Shown here: positions 27,211-36,023 of the stretch, in pieces
Layout: every line of letters starts with the position of its first letter
Position numbering within the stretch: position 1 is the first letter of the stretch
Source: Pseudohoeflea sp964511625
GTDB lineage: Bacteria > Pseudomonadota > Alphaproteobacteria > Rhizobiales > Rhizobiaceae
Assembly: GCA_964511625.1 (NCBI GenBank)
Contig: CAZEJG010000009.1
Span: forward strand, 69,346 to 133,345
Length of the DNA stretch: 64,000 bases
Direction: 5' to 3'
Translations under genes and position numbers: made by a program
The notes under the pieces: generated by a model
What the model was told of the DNA's origin: nothing
Databases searched by the model: none
Seen by the model: the letters and a program-made list of their open reading frames with translations, nothing else

Positions 27211-28464
27211 TTGACAACGCAGATGATGTCGCTCGCAGCGCTCGTCGCGGCGCGCGATGCGGGCAAGGCGAAGCCCGAGCACATGGTGGCGCTGGCGCGT
27301 GACGCCGTGGGGCGGCGCGACCACGAGATCAGGGCCTTTTGCCACGTGGCCGACGATCCCGACATTTCCTCCGACGGCCCGCTCGCCGGCGTGGCGATCG
27401 GGGTCAAGGACATCTTCGACACCTTCGACATGCCGACGACCTACGGCTCGGACATCTATGCCGGTCACCGCCCGGTGACCGATGCCGCGGTCGTGGCGCT
27501 GGCCCGCAGGCGCGGCGCCACCATTCTGGGCAAGACGGTGACCACCGAATTCGCCTATTTCCACCCCGGCCCGACGGTCAATCCGCGCAATACCGCCCAC
27601 ACGCCCGGAGGCTCATCCTCAGGCTCGGCGGCGGCGGTGGCAGCCGGCATGGTACCGGTGGCGATCGGCACCCAGACCGGCGGCTCGGTGATCCGTCCCG
27701 CCGCCTTCTGCGGCGTGGCCGGCTTCAAGCCGAGTTTCCGGCTGCTTCCGAGCACCGGCATGAAACACTTCTCCCCGTCCCTCGACACGGTGGGCTTGTT
27801 CGCAGCCACCGTGACCGACGTCGCCCTCTTCGCGAGCCTGCTGACGGGCCGCGCGCTCGAGCCCGAACCGGTGGAGCCGGCAAAGACGCGGATCGGCGTC
27901 TATTTCTGCGCCGAACTGGAAACCGCGGATCCCGAGATGCAGCGCGCGCTGGAACAGGCTGCGGAGGCCGCAGTCTCCGCCGGCTTCGAGGTCATCGCGG
28001 TCAGCGAACCGGAAGAGAATGCGGCGGCGCGCGATGCCCATTCGACGATACAGAACTTCGAGGCCGGCATGAGCTGCGGCTCCGATTTCGCACTCTTCGA
28101 ACACCGGCTCTCCGACAAGCTCAGGGCGACGCTGAGCGAGGGGCTGGCGATCACGCCGGACGCCTATGACGATGCCCGCAGGAAAGCCAAGCGCGGCCGT
28201 TCCGCAACCCGCAGGCTCTTCGATGGCGTCGACGTTCTGCTGACACCCTCGACACCCGGGCCAGCGCCGGAAGGCCTGTCATCAACCGGCGATCCGCGCT
28301 TCAACAAGCTCTGGACACTGATGGGGACCCCGACGGTCAACATCCCCGGTTTCACGGCGAAATCCGGCCTTCCGCTCGGCATCCAGGCCGTCGGCCGCTT
28401 CGGTCGCGACCGTCAGCTTCTCTCGGTCGCAGCAGCGCTCGAACAGACCTTTCCGGACGCTTGA
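27211..28464 (+). CDS. Amidase signature family protein
   Basis: Amidase-signature enzymes hydrolyse carboxamides with a Ser-cisSer-Lys triad. All three are visible: lysine in GVKDIFDTFDMPTTYGS, the cis-serine in the Gly/Ser-rich PGGSSSGSAAAVAAG, and the nucleophile in TQTGGSVIRPAAFCG. The 417-residue length is on the short side for the family. The start is a TTG at 27211 after an AGGGGGAAGA stretch; no ATG gives a better N-terminus. The missing GatA partner genes argue against a tRNA amidotransferase role. Substrate unknown. Confidence 0.9.
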   Translation: MTTQMMSLAALVAARDAGKAKPEHMVALARDAVGRRDHEIRAFCHVADDPDISSDGPLAGVAIGVKDIFDTFDMPTTYGSDIYAGHRPVTDAAVVALARRRGATILGKTVTTEFAYFHPGPTVNPRNTAHTPGGSSSGSAAAVAAGMVPVAIGTQTGGSVIRPAAFCGVAGFKPSFRLLPSTGMKHFSPSLDTVGLFAATVTDVALFASLLTGRALEPEPVEPAKTRIGVYFCAELETADPEMQRALEQAAEAAVSAGFEVIAVSEPEENAAARDAHSTIQNFEAGMSCGSDFALFEHRLSDKLRATLSEGLAITPDAYDDARRKAKRGRSATRRLFDGVDVLLTPSTPGPAPEGLSSTGDPRFNKLWTLMGTPTVNIPGFTAKSGLPLGIQAVGRFGRDRQLLSVAAALEQTFPDA

Positions 28465-28682
28465 GCACTGTGGAAAAGCCGATCCTGGTGAAGGCGTCCG
28501 GAAGACAGCCGGCCGAAAGTCCTAACAAATTGTGAACAGGTTCGTTTCGCCCGGAGTTTCATGATCTTAGCGCCGGAAACGACGATGAATTTCCACGATG
28601 CAACCGCAGTGCAGCATAATTTTCGCTTTCACCCGGACGGGTCAGCCCTTAGTATGAGACTACCAACGCAAGGAGGACCGCG

Positions 28683-28760
28683 ATGGGGTTTACACAATCT
28701 GTCAATGCCCTAGTGATCTGTGCTGCGTTTATCTTCGTCGGAGCCATGCTGTTTATCTGA
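28683..28760 (+). CDS. 25-residue membrane protein, unknown function
   Basis: ATG at 28683 follows an almost ideal AAGGAGG ribosome site with a 6-nt spacer. The peptide MGFTQSVNALVICAAFIFVGA plus MLFI is one transmembrane helix with a short polar head. A strong intrinsic terminator follows 54 bp later, so this looks like a complete one-gene transcription unit rather than a chance frame. Function is unknown; single-helix proteins of this size often modulate a larger membrane partner. Confidence 0.7.
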   Translation: MGFTQSVNALVICAAFIFVGAMLFI

Positions 28761-28813
28761 GGCTCACCCCGCCCCCTTACAAAGACGAAGCAAAAACCGA
28801 AAAGAACAGGGAG

Positions 28814-28845
28814 GCAGGAGCGCATTGCTCCTGCCTTTTTCTTTG
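28814..28845 (+). terminator. Intrinsic terminator after the 25-residue protein gene
   Basis: A 9-bp perfect stem GGCAGGAGC/GCTCCTGCC (28814-28822, 28828-28836) with a 5-nt loop is followed by TTTTTCTTT. It ends plus-strand transcription between the small gene and the convergent metF. Confidence 0.9.
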
Positions 28846-28904
28846 CCCGCAAGATCCGCAAGCGCGCTCGTGGCACGTGGCGCTTACTTCACCTGACGCA
28901 AGTT

Positions 28905-29822
28905 TCAGGCTGCGGCGTGAACACCCTTGCCGTTGGCATCGCCATTGCCGCGAAGACCGAGCAGGTGGCAGATCGCGTAGACCAGCTTGGCACGGTTCAT
29001 GGTGTAGAAGTGGAATTCGTCGACGCCGCGTTCGACCAGATCGTAGACCTGCTCGGCTGCGACTGCTGTCGCCACCATCGCCCGGGTCTCGGCATCGTTT
29101 TCCAGCCCCTCGAAGCGGCGGGCTAGCAGATCGGGCACCGACGCGCCGCACATGGCGGCAAAGCGCGCGACCTGCGCGAAATTGTGGATCGGCATGATGC
29201 CCGGCACGATGGGAATGAAGATGCCAGCCTTGCGCACCCGCTCGACATACCGCTCATAGGCGTCGTTGTCGTAGAAGAACTGGGTCAGCGCGCGGGTGGC
29301 GCCGGCATCGACCTTGCGCTTCAAGAGATCGATATCGAGCGCGAAATCGGGGCTTTCAGGGTGCTTTTCCGGATAGGCCGCGACCGAGATCTCGAAATCG
29401 CCGAGTTCGCGCAGTCCGGCAGCGAGTGCCGCAGCGTTCTGGTAGCCGCCCGGATGCGGACGATAGGCCGCCCCCACCCCTTCGGCCGGATCGCCGCGCA
29501 AAGCCACGAAATGTCTTACGCCGGCGGCTGCGAATTCGCGCGCCACCTGATCGACTTCCTCGCGGGTCGCATCGACGCAGGTCAGGTGCGCGGCGGGAGC
29601 GAGCTGCGTCTGGCCGATGATTCGCGAGATGGTGTTGAGCGTCGGCTGCTTGGTGGAGCCGCCCGCGCCGTAGGTCACCGAGACGAAATCGGGATTGAAG
29701 GGCGCGAGCCGCGAGATGCTTTCCCACAGCTGGCCTTCCATGTCGCCGTTCTTGGGCGGGAAGAACTCGAAGGAAACCTTGATGCGGCCGGCAAGGGTCG
29801 GAGAGGCGAAGCGGGTAGACAT
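28905..29822 (-). CDS. metF: 5,10-methylenetetrahydrofolate reductase
   Basis: MetF reduces methylene-tetrahydrofolate to 5-methyl-tetrahydrofolate, the methyl donor for methionine synthesis, using FAD. The 305-residue protein has the family features: the catalytic glutamate in SFEFFPPKNGDM, the FVSVTYGAGGS motif, and the HFVALRGDPAEG folate/flavin region. It starts 1 bp after the ArsR/methyltransferase gene and is surely co-transcribed with it. Control by the operator at 30850-30871 is likely. Confidence 0.95.
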   Translation of the reverse strand: MSTRFASPTLAGRIKVSFEFFPPKNGDMEGQLWESISRLAPFNPDFVSVTYGAGGSTKQPTLNTISRIIGQTQLAPAAHLTCVDATREEVDQVAREFAAAGVRHFVALRGDPAEGVGAAYRPHPGGYQNAAALAAGLRELGDFEISVAAYPEKHPESPDFALDIDLLKRKVDAGATRALTQFFYDNDAYERYVERVRKAGIFIPIVPGIMPIHNFAQVARFAAMCGASVPDLLARRFEGLENDAETRAMVATAVAAEQVYDLVERGVDEFHFYTMNRAKLVYAICHLLGLRGNGDANGKGVHAAA

Positions 29823-29823
29823 G

Positions 29824-30834
29824 TCAGGCGGTTCCTGTCGATGGGAGCGGGCTGTCGGCGATGAGGAGACGCGGGTCGCGGGCGAGCCACAGGGTGACGG
29901 TCAACGCGCCTTCCCTGCCCGGACCGGGCGGAAGATCGGTGATTTCCTCGAGCGCGAGACCGGCGTTGACCAGCCATTCGGCCACGCTCTCATGGGTGAA
30001 GCCGAGGCGTGCATGGGCATGCTCGGAGCGCAGTTCCTCGTGCGCGTGCGGGGCGAAATCGATGATCAGAAGGCGGCCGCCCGGCGCCAGCATACGCGCG
30101 GCTTCGGTGATCGCCGGGGCGGGGTCCTGGAGAAAGTGCAGCACCTGATGGATGGTGACGAGATCAAACTCGTCATTGTCGAGCGGCAGATTGTAGATAT
30201 CGCCCTGCCGCACCGACGCGTGGCTGACGCCGGCCTCGTCGAGCTGGGTGCGGGCGATGGCTAGCATGTCGCGGCTGGCGTCGACGCCGATGCCGCGGCG
30301 ATATTTGTCCGAAAGCAGTTCGAGCATGCGGCCGGTACCGGTGCCGAGGTCGAGCAGCGCATTGAACGGGTTGCGGCCGATCAGCCTCAGGATCTCGGCT
30401 TCCACCTGATCCTCCGGCACGTGCAGCTTGCGCAACTCGTTCCAGCCTTCGGCATTGGCGGAGAAATAGGCCTGCGCGCGATCGGCGCGCGCCTGCTTGA
30501 TGGCCTTGAGCCGCTCGGCGTCGCGGTGAAGCACGGTGTCGGAATGGGCGGTCGCCTCGAGCACCTGGGTGACGAGCCTGGCGCGCAGACCGTCGGCCAC
30601 GAGTCGGAAATAGGCCCAGGCGCCTTCCTGATAACGTTCGACCAGCCGGGCCTCGCCCAGAAGCTTGAGATGGCGCGAGATGCGCGGCTGCGACTGGCCC
30701 AGGATTTCGGTCATTTCCGAGACAGTGAGATCGCCGGCTGCCAGCAAAGCGATCAGGCGCAGCCGGGTCGGCTCACCCGCCGCCTTGAGCACTTCGACGC
30801 TTTCTTCCAGACTGAGGGACGGCTGAGACAGCAT
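29824..30834 (-). CDS. ArsR-family regulator fused to SAM-dependent methyltransferase domain
   Basis: Residues about 8-90 are an ArsR-type winged helix (EPTRLRLIALLAAGDLTVSEM, SQPRISRHLKLLGEARLVER). Residues about 140-310 are a class I methyltransferase fold with LLDLGTGTGRMLELL as motif I and DLVTIHQVLHFLQDP later. Proteins of this build sit next to metF or other methionine-cycle genes in alphaproteobacteria and are thought to sense SAM or S-adenosylhomocysteine. Whether the methyltransferase fold is catalytic or only a ligand sensor cannot be told. A palindrome 16 bp upstream of the start suggests autoregulation together with metF. Confidence 0.9.
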   Translation of the reverse strand: MLSQPSLSLEESVEVLKAAGEPTRLRLIALLAAGDLTVSEMTEILGQSQPRISRHLKLLGEARLVERYQEGAWAYFRLVADGLRARLVTQVLEATAHSDTVLHRDAERLKAIKQARADRAQAYFSANAEGWNELRKLHVPEDQVEAEILRLIGRNPFNALLDLGTGTGRMLELLSDKYRRGIGVDASRDMLAIARTQLDEAGVSHASVRQGDIYNLPLDNDEFDLVTIHQVLHFLQDPAPAITEAARMLAPGGRLLIIDFAPHAHEELRSEHAHARLGFTHESVAEWLVNAGLALEEITDLPPGPGREGALTVTLWLARDPRLLIADSPLPSTGTA

Positions 30835-30849
30835 GCAAACTCCACAAAC

Positions 30850-30871
30850 GATATAAACATATCTTTATATC
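30850..30871 (-). promoter_or_regulatory. Operator of the ArsR/methyltransferase-metF operon
   Basis: GATATAAA (30850-30857) and TTTATATC (30864-30871) form a perfect 8-bp inverted repeat around a 6-bp centre, in an AT-rich island within GC-rich DNA, 16 bp before the start codon. ArsR dimers bind such AT-rich imperfect palindromes. The placement would block transcription or its start directly. Confidence 0.75.
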
Positions 30872-30968
30872 ATTCGCGAAAGCGTCGCAAGACCCGTGTC
30901 GCCCGCAGACAGGTTTTTGTCGCAAGGATGTGGAGGCAGACCGATGCCCTCACCCCGCCTAGGCCCCA

Positions 30969-31361
30969 CTAATCCTCCGTTCGGCCGGACCCGGTGCGGT
31001 TCTTCTCATAGTGATGGGAAAGCGGAAAGTCCGGCAGCCAGGCCTCCCGCCGGACGGTCCAGAGTTCGTAGCTCGGCTTGAACTGGTCGGGCGCATCGAA
31101 AGCGCCGAGCGTGATCTCGATCTCGTCGTCGGAAATCCCGAAAAGCGAAGACCCGCAATCAGGGCAGAAATGGCGACCGAGATGGTCCCGCGTCTCGCCC
31201 TCGATCGCCACTGCCTCTGCCGGGAAGATGGCCAAGGCGCTGAACAGCGAACCGGAATGCTTGCGGCAATGGAGACAATGGCAGAGGCCGACACGCCAGG
31301 GCTCACCTGTCACCGTAAAGCGCACCTTGCCGCACAGGCAGCCGCCGCCGATCTTGTCCAT
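30969..31361 (-). CDS. GFA family protein (glutathione-dependent formaldehyde-activating/CENP-V fold)
   Basis: The 130-residue protein has the zinc-binding pattern of the GFA domain: GGCLCGKVRF, then CHCLHCRKHSGS, then FCPDCGSSLFG. These cysteines bind two zinc ions; true Gfa catalyses the glutathione-formaldehyde adduct step, but most members have no known activity. GAAGGAG lies 9 bp before the ATG. It is 42 bp after the MOSC gene on the same strand and may share its transcript. No formaldehyde pathway genes are nearby. Confidence 0.88.
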   Translation of the reverse strand: MDKIGGGCLCGKVRFTVTGEPWRVGLCHCLHCRKHSGSLFSALAIFPAEAVAIEGETRDHLGRHFCPDCGSSLFGISDDEIEITLGAFDAPDQFKPSYELWTVRREAWLPDFPLSHHYEKNRTGSGRTED

Positions 31362-31403
31362 TGTCCGATGCTCCTTCGCTCAACTTTAGCTGAACCGAGC
31401 CCC

Positions 31404-32042
31404 TCAGGGGCGATAGATCCACTGGTCGGGAATGGCGACCGTGATCTCCTCCCCGGCCTCGATGACGCCCGGCTTTTCCACGCGCACAACCAGCCCTCGC
31501 CGCTTCTTCGCATGGGCCGGAAAGGCGAGCGCGAGGTCCGTCTGGTCGCGGTCGGGGTAATGGGAGGCGATCGAGGCGCCGGAGAACTTGCAGGGCACAT
31601 TGGCGCCGTCGACGCGGAGCGTCACCCCGCCAGCAAAGAACAACTGCGTGCGCGGCGGCACCAGCGAGAGAAGGCGCAAGCCCTCGATCACCATGTTGGC
31701 ACCGATCCATTCCGGCTCGATGCGCTCGATGCCCATCAGGCCGGCGACATGCGCCATCTCGTCGGCGGCGACGAGCGTCAGTTGCCGTTCGTTGCACATC
31801 TCGGTGCCGCGCGGATACCACGGCTCGCGGCTCCCGGACTTGCGCGAGTGGCCGTAATGATAGTCCCCGACGATACCGGCGATCTCGACCTCGAGTCGAT
31901 CCACCTCGACGGTCTGCATCTCGTTACCCGGCGCCGCCAGCAGTTTCGCCGCCCGCGCCTTCACCCGCCGGCCGGGCACGATCTCCGGATGCTGCATGTC
32001 GAGTTCGGGAAACAGGGAGGATGCGTTGGTCTCAAGGCTCAT
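31404..32042 (-). CDS. MOSC domain-containing protein
   Basis: MOSC domains (molybdenum cofactor sulfurase C-terminal) handle Mo-cofactor or Mo-bound substrates such as N-hydroxylated bases. In this 212-residue protein the domain covers about residues 35-205; visible motifs are NERQLTLVAADEM, the ANMVIEGL segment and the conserved cysteine in GANVPCKFSG. The MOSC beta-barrel N-terminal partner domain of YcbX-type proteins is absent. Its role here is unknown; no molybdoenzyme is encoded near it. Confidence 0.83.
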   Translation of the reverse strand: MSLETNASSLFPELDMQHPEIVPGRRVKARAAKLLAAPGNEMQTVEVDRLEVEIAGIVGDYHYGHSRKSGSREPWYPRGTEMCNERQLTLVAADEMAHVAGLMGIERIEPEWIGANMVIEGLRLLSLVPPRTQLFFAGGVTLRVDGANVPCKFSGASIASHYPDRDQTDLALAFPAHAKKRRGLVVRVEKPGVIEAGEEITVAIPDQWIYRP

Positions 32043-32209
32043 GGGGCGGCTCCGGCGGCATGATGGTTACAACCGCAAGGCTATAGCCGGACGCCCGCTG
32101 ATGGAACAGCGCGCGTGATCTTGAATGATGCACAATCGATACGCGAATGACCGCTTGACCATTAACTATAAGTAGTGTTTCATCCCACACTCAACCATGG
32201 GAGGCAAAC

Positions 32210-32611
32210 ATGCCGGATGACTATATTGATGCGACGGCCGTCAAGAAGGAGATGGATGTCATGGTCAACATGATCACCCATCCTGCATTTGTGGACGCCA
32301 TGAAAACCCTCAAGTCGACGCCGCCCGCACAGCGCCGCGAGGTCGGCAAGAAGATTCTGACCGTCGAAAACCTCAAGAAAAAGGGCGTCGACATTCCGAA
32401 GGGGATGCGGCTGACCACCCGCTATTTCGAACCCGGCCGCCCCGGCATTCTCGAAATGCTCCCCGACGGAGCGATCCGTAACACCAAGCTTCCCAACTTT
32501 CCCATCGGAAAGCTGGATCCGGGCACGCTCGATCCCGGCACGCTCGGTATCGGCGGCTGCGCCTGTGGCGGCGGCCTCTCCTTCTGCGGCGGCGCCGGCG
32601 GCAGCACCTGA
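32210..32611 (+). CDS. Putative peptide-precursor-like protein with Gly/Cys-rich tail
   Basis: The start has an excellent GGGAGG site. The 133-residue product has a helical, charged N-terminal part (about 1-60), then a short strand-forming part GVDIPKGMRLTTRYFEPG that resembles the end of nitrile-hydratase-like leader peptides (NHLP), a Pro/Gly linker with a tandem DPGTL repeat (103-112), and a tail starting after GIGG at 116: CACGGGLSFCGGAGGST, with cysteines at 117, 119 and 126. Such a leader, GG, Cys/Ser/Thr core pattern suggests a ribosomally made modified peptide. No modification enzyme or C39 exporter lies nearby, so a metal-binding tail is the main alternative. Confidence 0.6.
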   Translation: MPDDYIDATAVKKEMDVMVNMITHPAFVDAMKTLKSTPPAQRREVGKKILTVENLKKKGVDIPKGMRLTTRYFEPGRPGILEMLPDGAIRNTKLPNFPIGKLDPGTLDPGTLGIGGCACGGGLSFCGGAGGST

Positions 32612-32695
32612 CCCCGGCGACCGCCCCGCACCGTGATCAGGCGGCGGGCGCCGCAAATGCCGTCGCCTTTCCCTTACCGAGGAGGAGTGTCTGTC

Positions 32696-33214
32696 ATGAA
32701 CTATGACGGCCTGGACTTTGATCGCGCTGAACTCTCGGCGATCATGACCGAATACTACAGCGACATCATCGCCTACATCACCCAGCCGGGCTTCCAGCGT
32801 ACATTCGGCGAGATGATGGATCTGGCGCCGGAAGATCGCCCCGCCTTCGTCGACCGCGTATGGCTCGATCCGGACGAGCGCATGCGGCGCGGGATCAGGC
32901 ACATCGAGGGAATTCTGGTCCAGACCTCGGCTTTCGGCGACCGCCGTCCGACACTGTTCGTCGTCAAGAAGTTCCTGCCCGAAAAATATCACGTCGCCTG
33001 GGAGAACGTGAACTGGACGTTCAACAACGAGTTCCGCGAGGAGGATGTCCCCACCGACCCGGAAAGTGCCTGGCGGGTGCCGCTCGCCGTCGCCGCGCAG
33101 AACGCATTAATCGCCGGAAGGATCGATCTGCAGAGCGTGCCGGACTTTTCCGAGACGATCTCCCAACCGCTCGACGGCGACGATATCGTCAAGTCGCAGA
33201 AGGTGAGCGCGTGA
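32696..33214 (+). CDS. NHLP-leader-like protein, diverged relative of the preceding gene
   Basis: An AGGAGG site precedes the ATG at 32696. The 172-residue product shares with its neighbour the order ITxPxF, a PxxR element, and a Gly-Ile/Val followed by two to three strands (here ITQPGF, APEDRP, RRGIRHIEGILVQTSAFG, then RPTLFVVKKF). It lacks the Cys-rich tail and instead has a 75-residue acidic C-terminus with an LAVAAQNALIAGRIDL helix. It lies 84 bp after the first gene and is probably co-transcribed. I do not recognise it; a leader-like partner or chaperone of the first product is a guess. Confidence 0.6.
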   Translation: MNYDGLDFDRAELSAIMTEYYSDIIAYITQPGFQRTFGEMMDLAPEDRPAFVDRVWLDPDERMRRGIRHIEGILVQTSAFGDRRPTLFVVKKFLPEKYHVAWENVNWTFNNEFREEDVPTDPESAWRVPLAVAAQNALIAGRIDLQSVPDFSETISQPLDGDDIVKSQKVSA

Positions 33215-33271
33215 GACATGGTCGGCGCCGCAGACAGGCGCGCCATATCAGCAGGACAGCCTGCCGGCCTT

Positions 33272-33406
33272 TCATCGGTTCAGAGGGGCGTCGAACTCCG
33301 CGAGAATGTCCGACAGCGGAATATGCTCGCCGTCATCTTCCGAGAGCTTTCTGGCAAGGTAACCAAGCCTCTCGTGGAGTCCCGGAGGCAAATCGAGTTC
33401 GATCAT
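33272..33406 (-). CDS. 44-residue acidic protein, possible ribbon-helix-helix type
   Basis: Read on the minus strand from ATG at 33406 with AAAGGA 9 nt upstream, the peptide starts MIELDLPPGLHERLGYLARK and ends in DILAEFDAPLNR. A first strand (IELDLPP), a helix and a second helix resemble the start of CopG/RHH antitoxin-like proteins, and codon use matches its neighbours. It lies 67 bp after the SDR gene on the same strand. No toxin-like partner is adjacent, so a toxin-antitoxin role is not supported. Confidence 0.5.
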   Translation of the reverse strand: MIELDLPPGLHERLGYLARKLSEDDGEHIPLSDILAEFDAPLNR

Positions 33407-33473
33407 CGCAACAATCCTTTGTTGCGAAGTCCACGCGGGAAACCCGGCGGTTTCAACGACGTCGATATAGCCC

Positions 33474-34148
33474 CTACCAGGACGCCCGCTCGGACCCGTC
33501 CCAGTTCCAGAACCGGCCGGTGGTCTTGATCGTCAGGTCTTCCGCCAGGTCGATGATACCCTTCGCGCTCTCCTCGGCCGAGATGTCTGCCGAGGAGCCA
33601 CCCATGTCGGTGCGCACCCAGCCGGGATGAAGATTGGCTACCGCAATACGGTCGTCGCGCAGTTCGGTGGCGAGCGCCCGCCCGATCTTGTTCACCGCCG
33701 TCTTCGAGGTGCGATAGGCTATGTTGCCGGCCTTTTCGTCCAGATCACCCATCTGAGACGACACGATCAGGACCTTGCCGGCATCGCTCTCGCGGATCGC
33801 AGGAAGGAAGGCCTGGGTGACCATCAGCGGGCCGAGCGCGTTGACCTGTAGGGTCTGCAAAAAACCGTCCATGTCGTCGACCGAGAGCGGCGTACCCGAG
33901 GGGCCCATGACGCCCGCATTGTTGATGAGGATGTCGACCGGCCGGTCGAGTTCGCTCGCGGCTTTCGCCAGATCGTCGCGGTTGGTGACGTCCAGAACGA
34001 GCGGGGTGAAACCGGCGCGCCCGGCCAGATCGCCGAAATCGCTTTCGCTTCGCGCGGTGCCGATGACCTCATGGCCCCGCGAAAGCGCTTCTTCCGCAAG
34101 CGCGCGACCGACGCCGCGCGACACGCCGGTGATGAGAATGGTGGTCAT
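33474..34148 (-). CDS. Short-chain dehydrogenase/reductase
   Basis: A classical SDR of 224 residues: cofactor loop ITGVSRGVGRA at the N-terminus, INNAGVMG, and the catalytic Tyr and Lys in AYRTSKTAVNKIG. The LDVTNRDD segment suggests binding of NAD(P). The ATG at 34148 sets the normal distance to the glycine motif. Substrate is unknown. Similar proteins are often annotated as C-factor-like or carbonyl-reductase-like. Confidence 0.9.
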   Translation of the reverse strand: MTTILITGVSRGVGRALAEEALSRGHEVIGTARSESDFGDLAGRAGFTPLVLDVTNRDDLAKAASELDRPVDILINNAGVMGPSGTPLSVDDMDGFLQTLQVNALGPLMVTQAFLPAIRESDAGKVLIVSSQMGDLDEKAGNIAYRTSKTAVNKIGRALATELRDDRIAVANLHPGWVRTDMGGSSADISAEESAKGIIDLAEDLTIKTTGRFWNWDGSERASW

Positions 34149-34189
34149 GATCTGGCTTTCTGTCTTGATGGTACTCACGAGAGCCAAAA

Positions 34190-34222
34190 GATAGGGGGCG
34201 CTGCCTGTTCGGCAACGCCCCC
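34190..34222 (-). terminator. Probable intrinsic terminator of ettA
   Basis: GGGGGCGCTGCC (34194-34205) and GGCAACGCCCCC (34211-34222) form a 12-bp stem with one mismatch and a 5-nt loop. On the minus strand it lies 32 bp after the ettA stop and is followed by TATCTTTTGG, a modest T-tract. Confidence 0.7.
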
Positions 34223-34254
34223 TTCGAAATCCACGATGCGAATTGGCGCTTCTG

Positions 34255-35904
<1,650 letters not shown>

Positions 35905-36023
35905 GTTGCGCGCGTGCTCCGTCTTGCGATGGAAGGAAAATCTGCCGGTCATGTAGGCGATTTGAGGCCTGGGAGCAATGGCAGGCGCGCCGAGCCCCGG
36001 AAAATTGGCCGTTTGCCTCCGCG

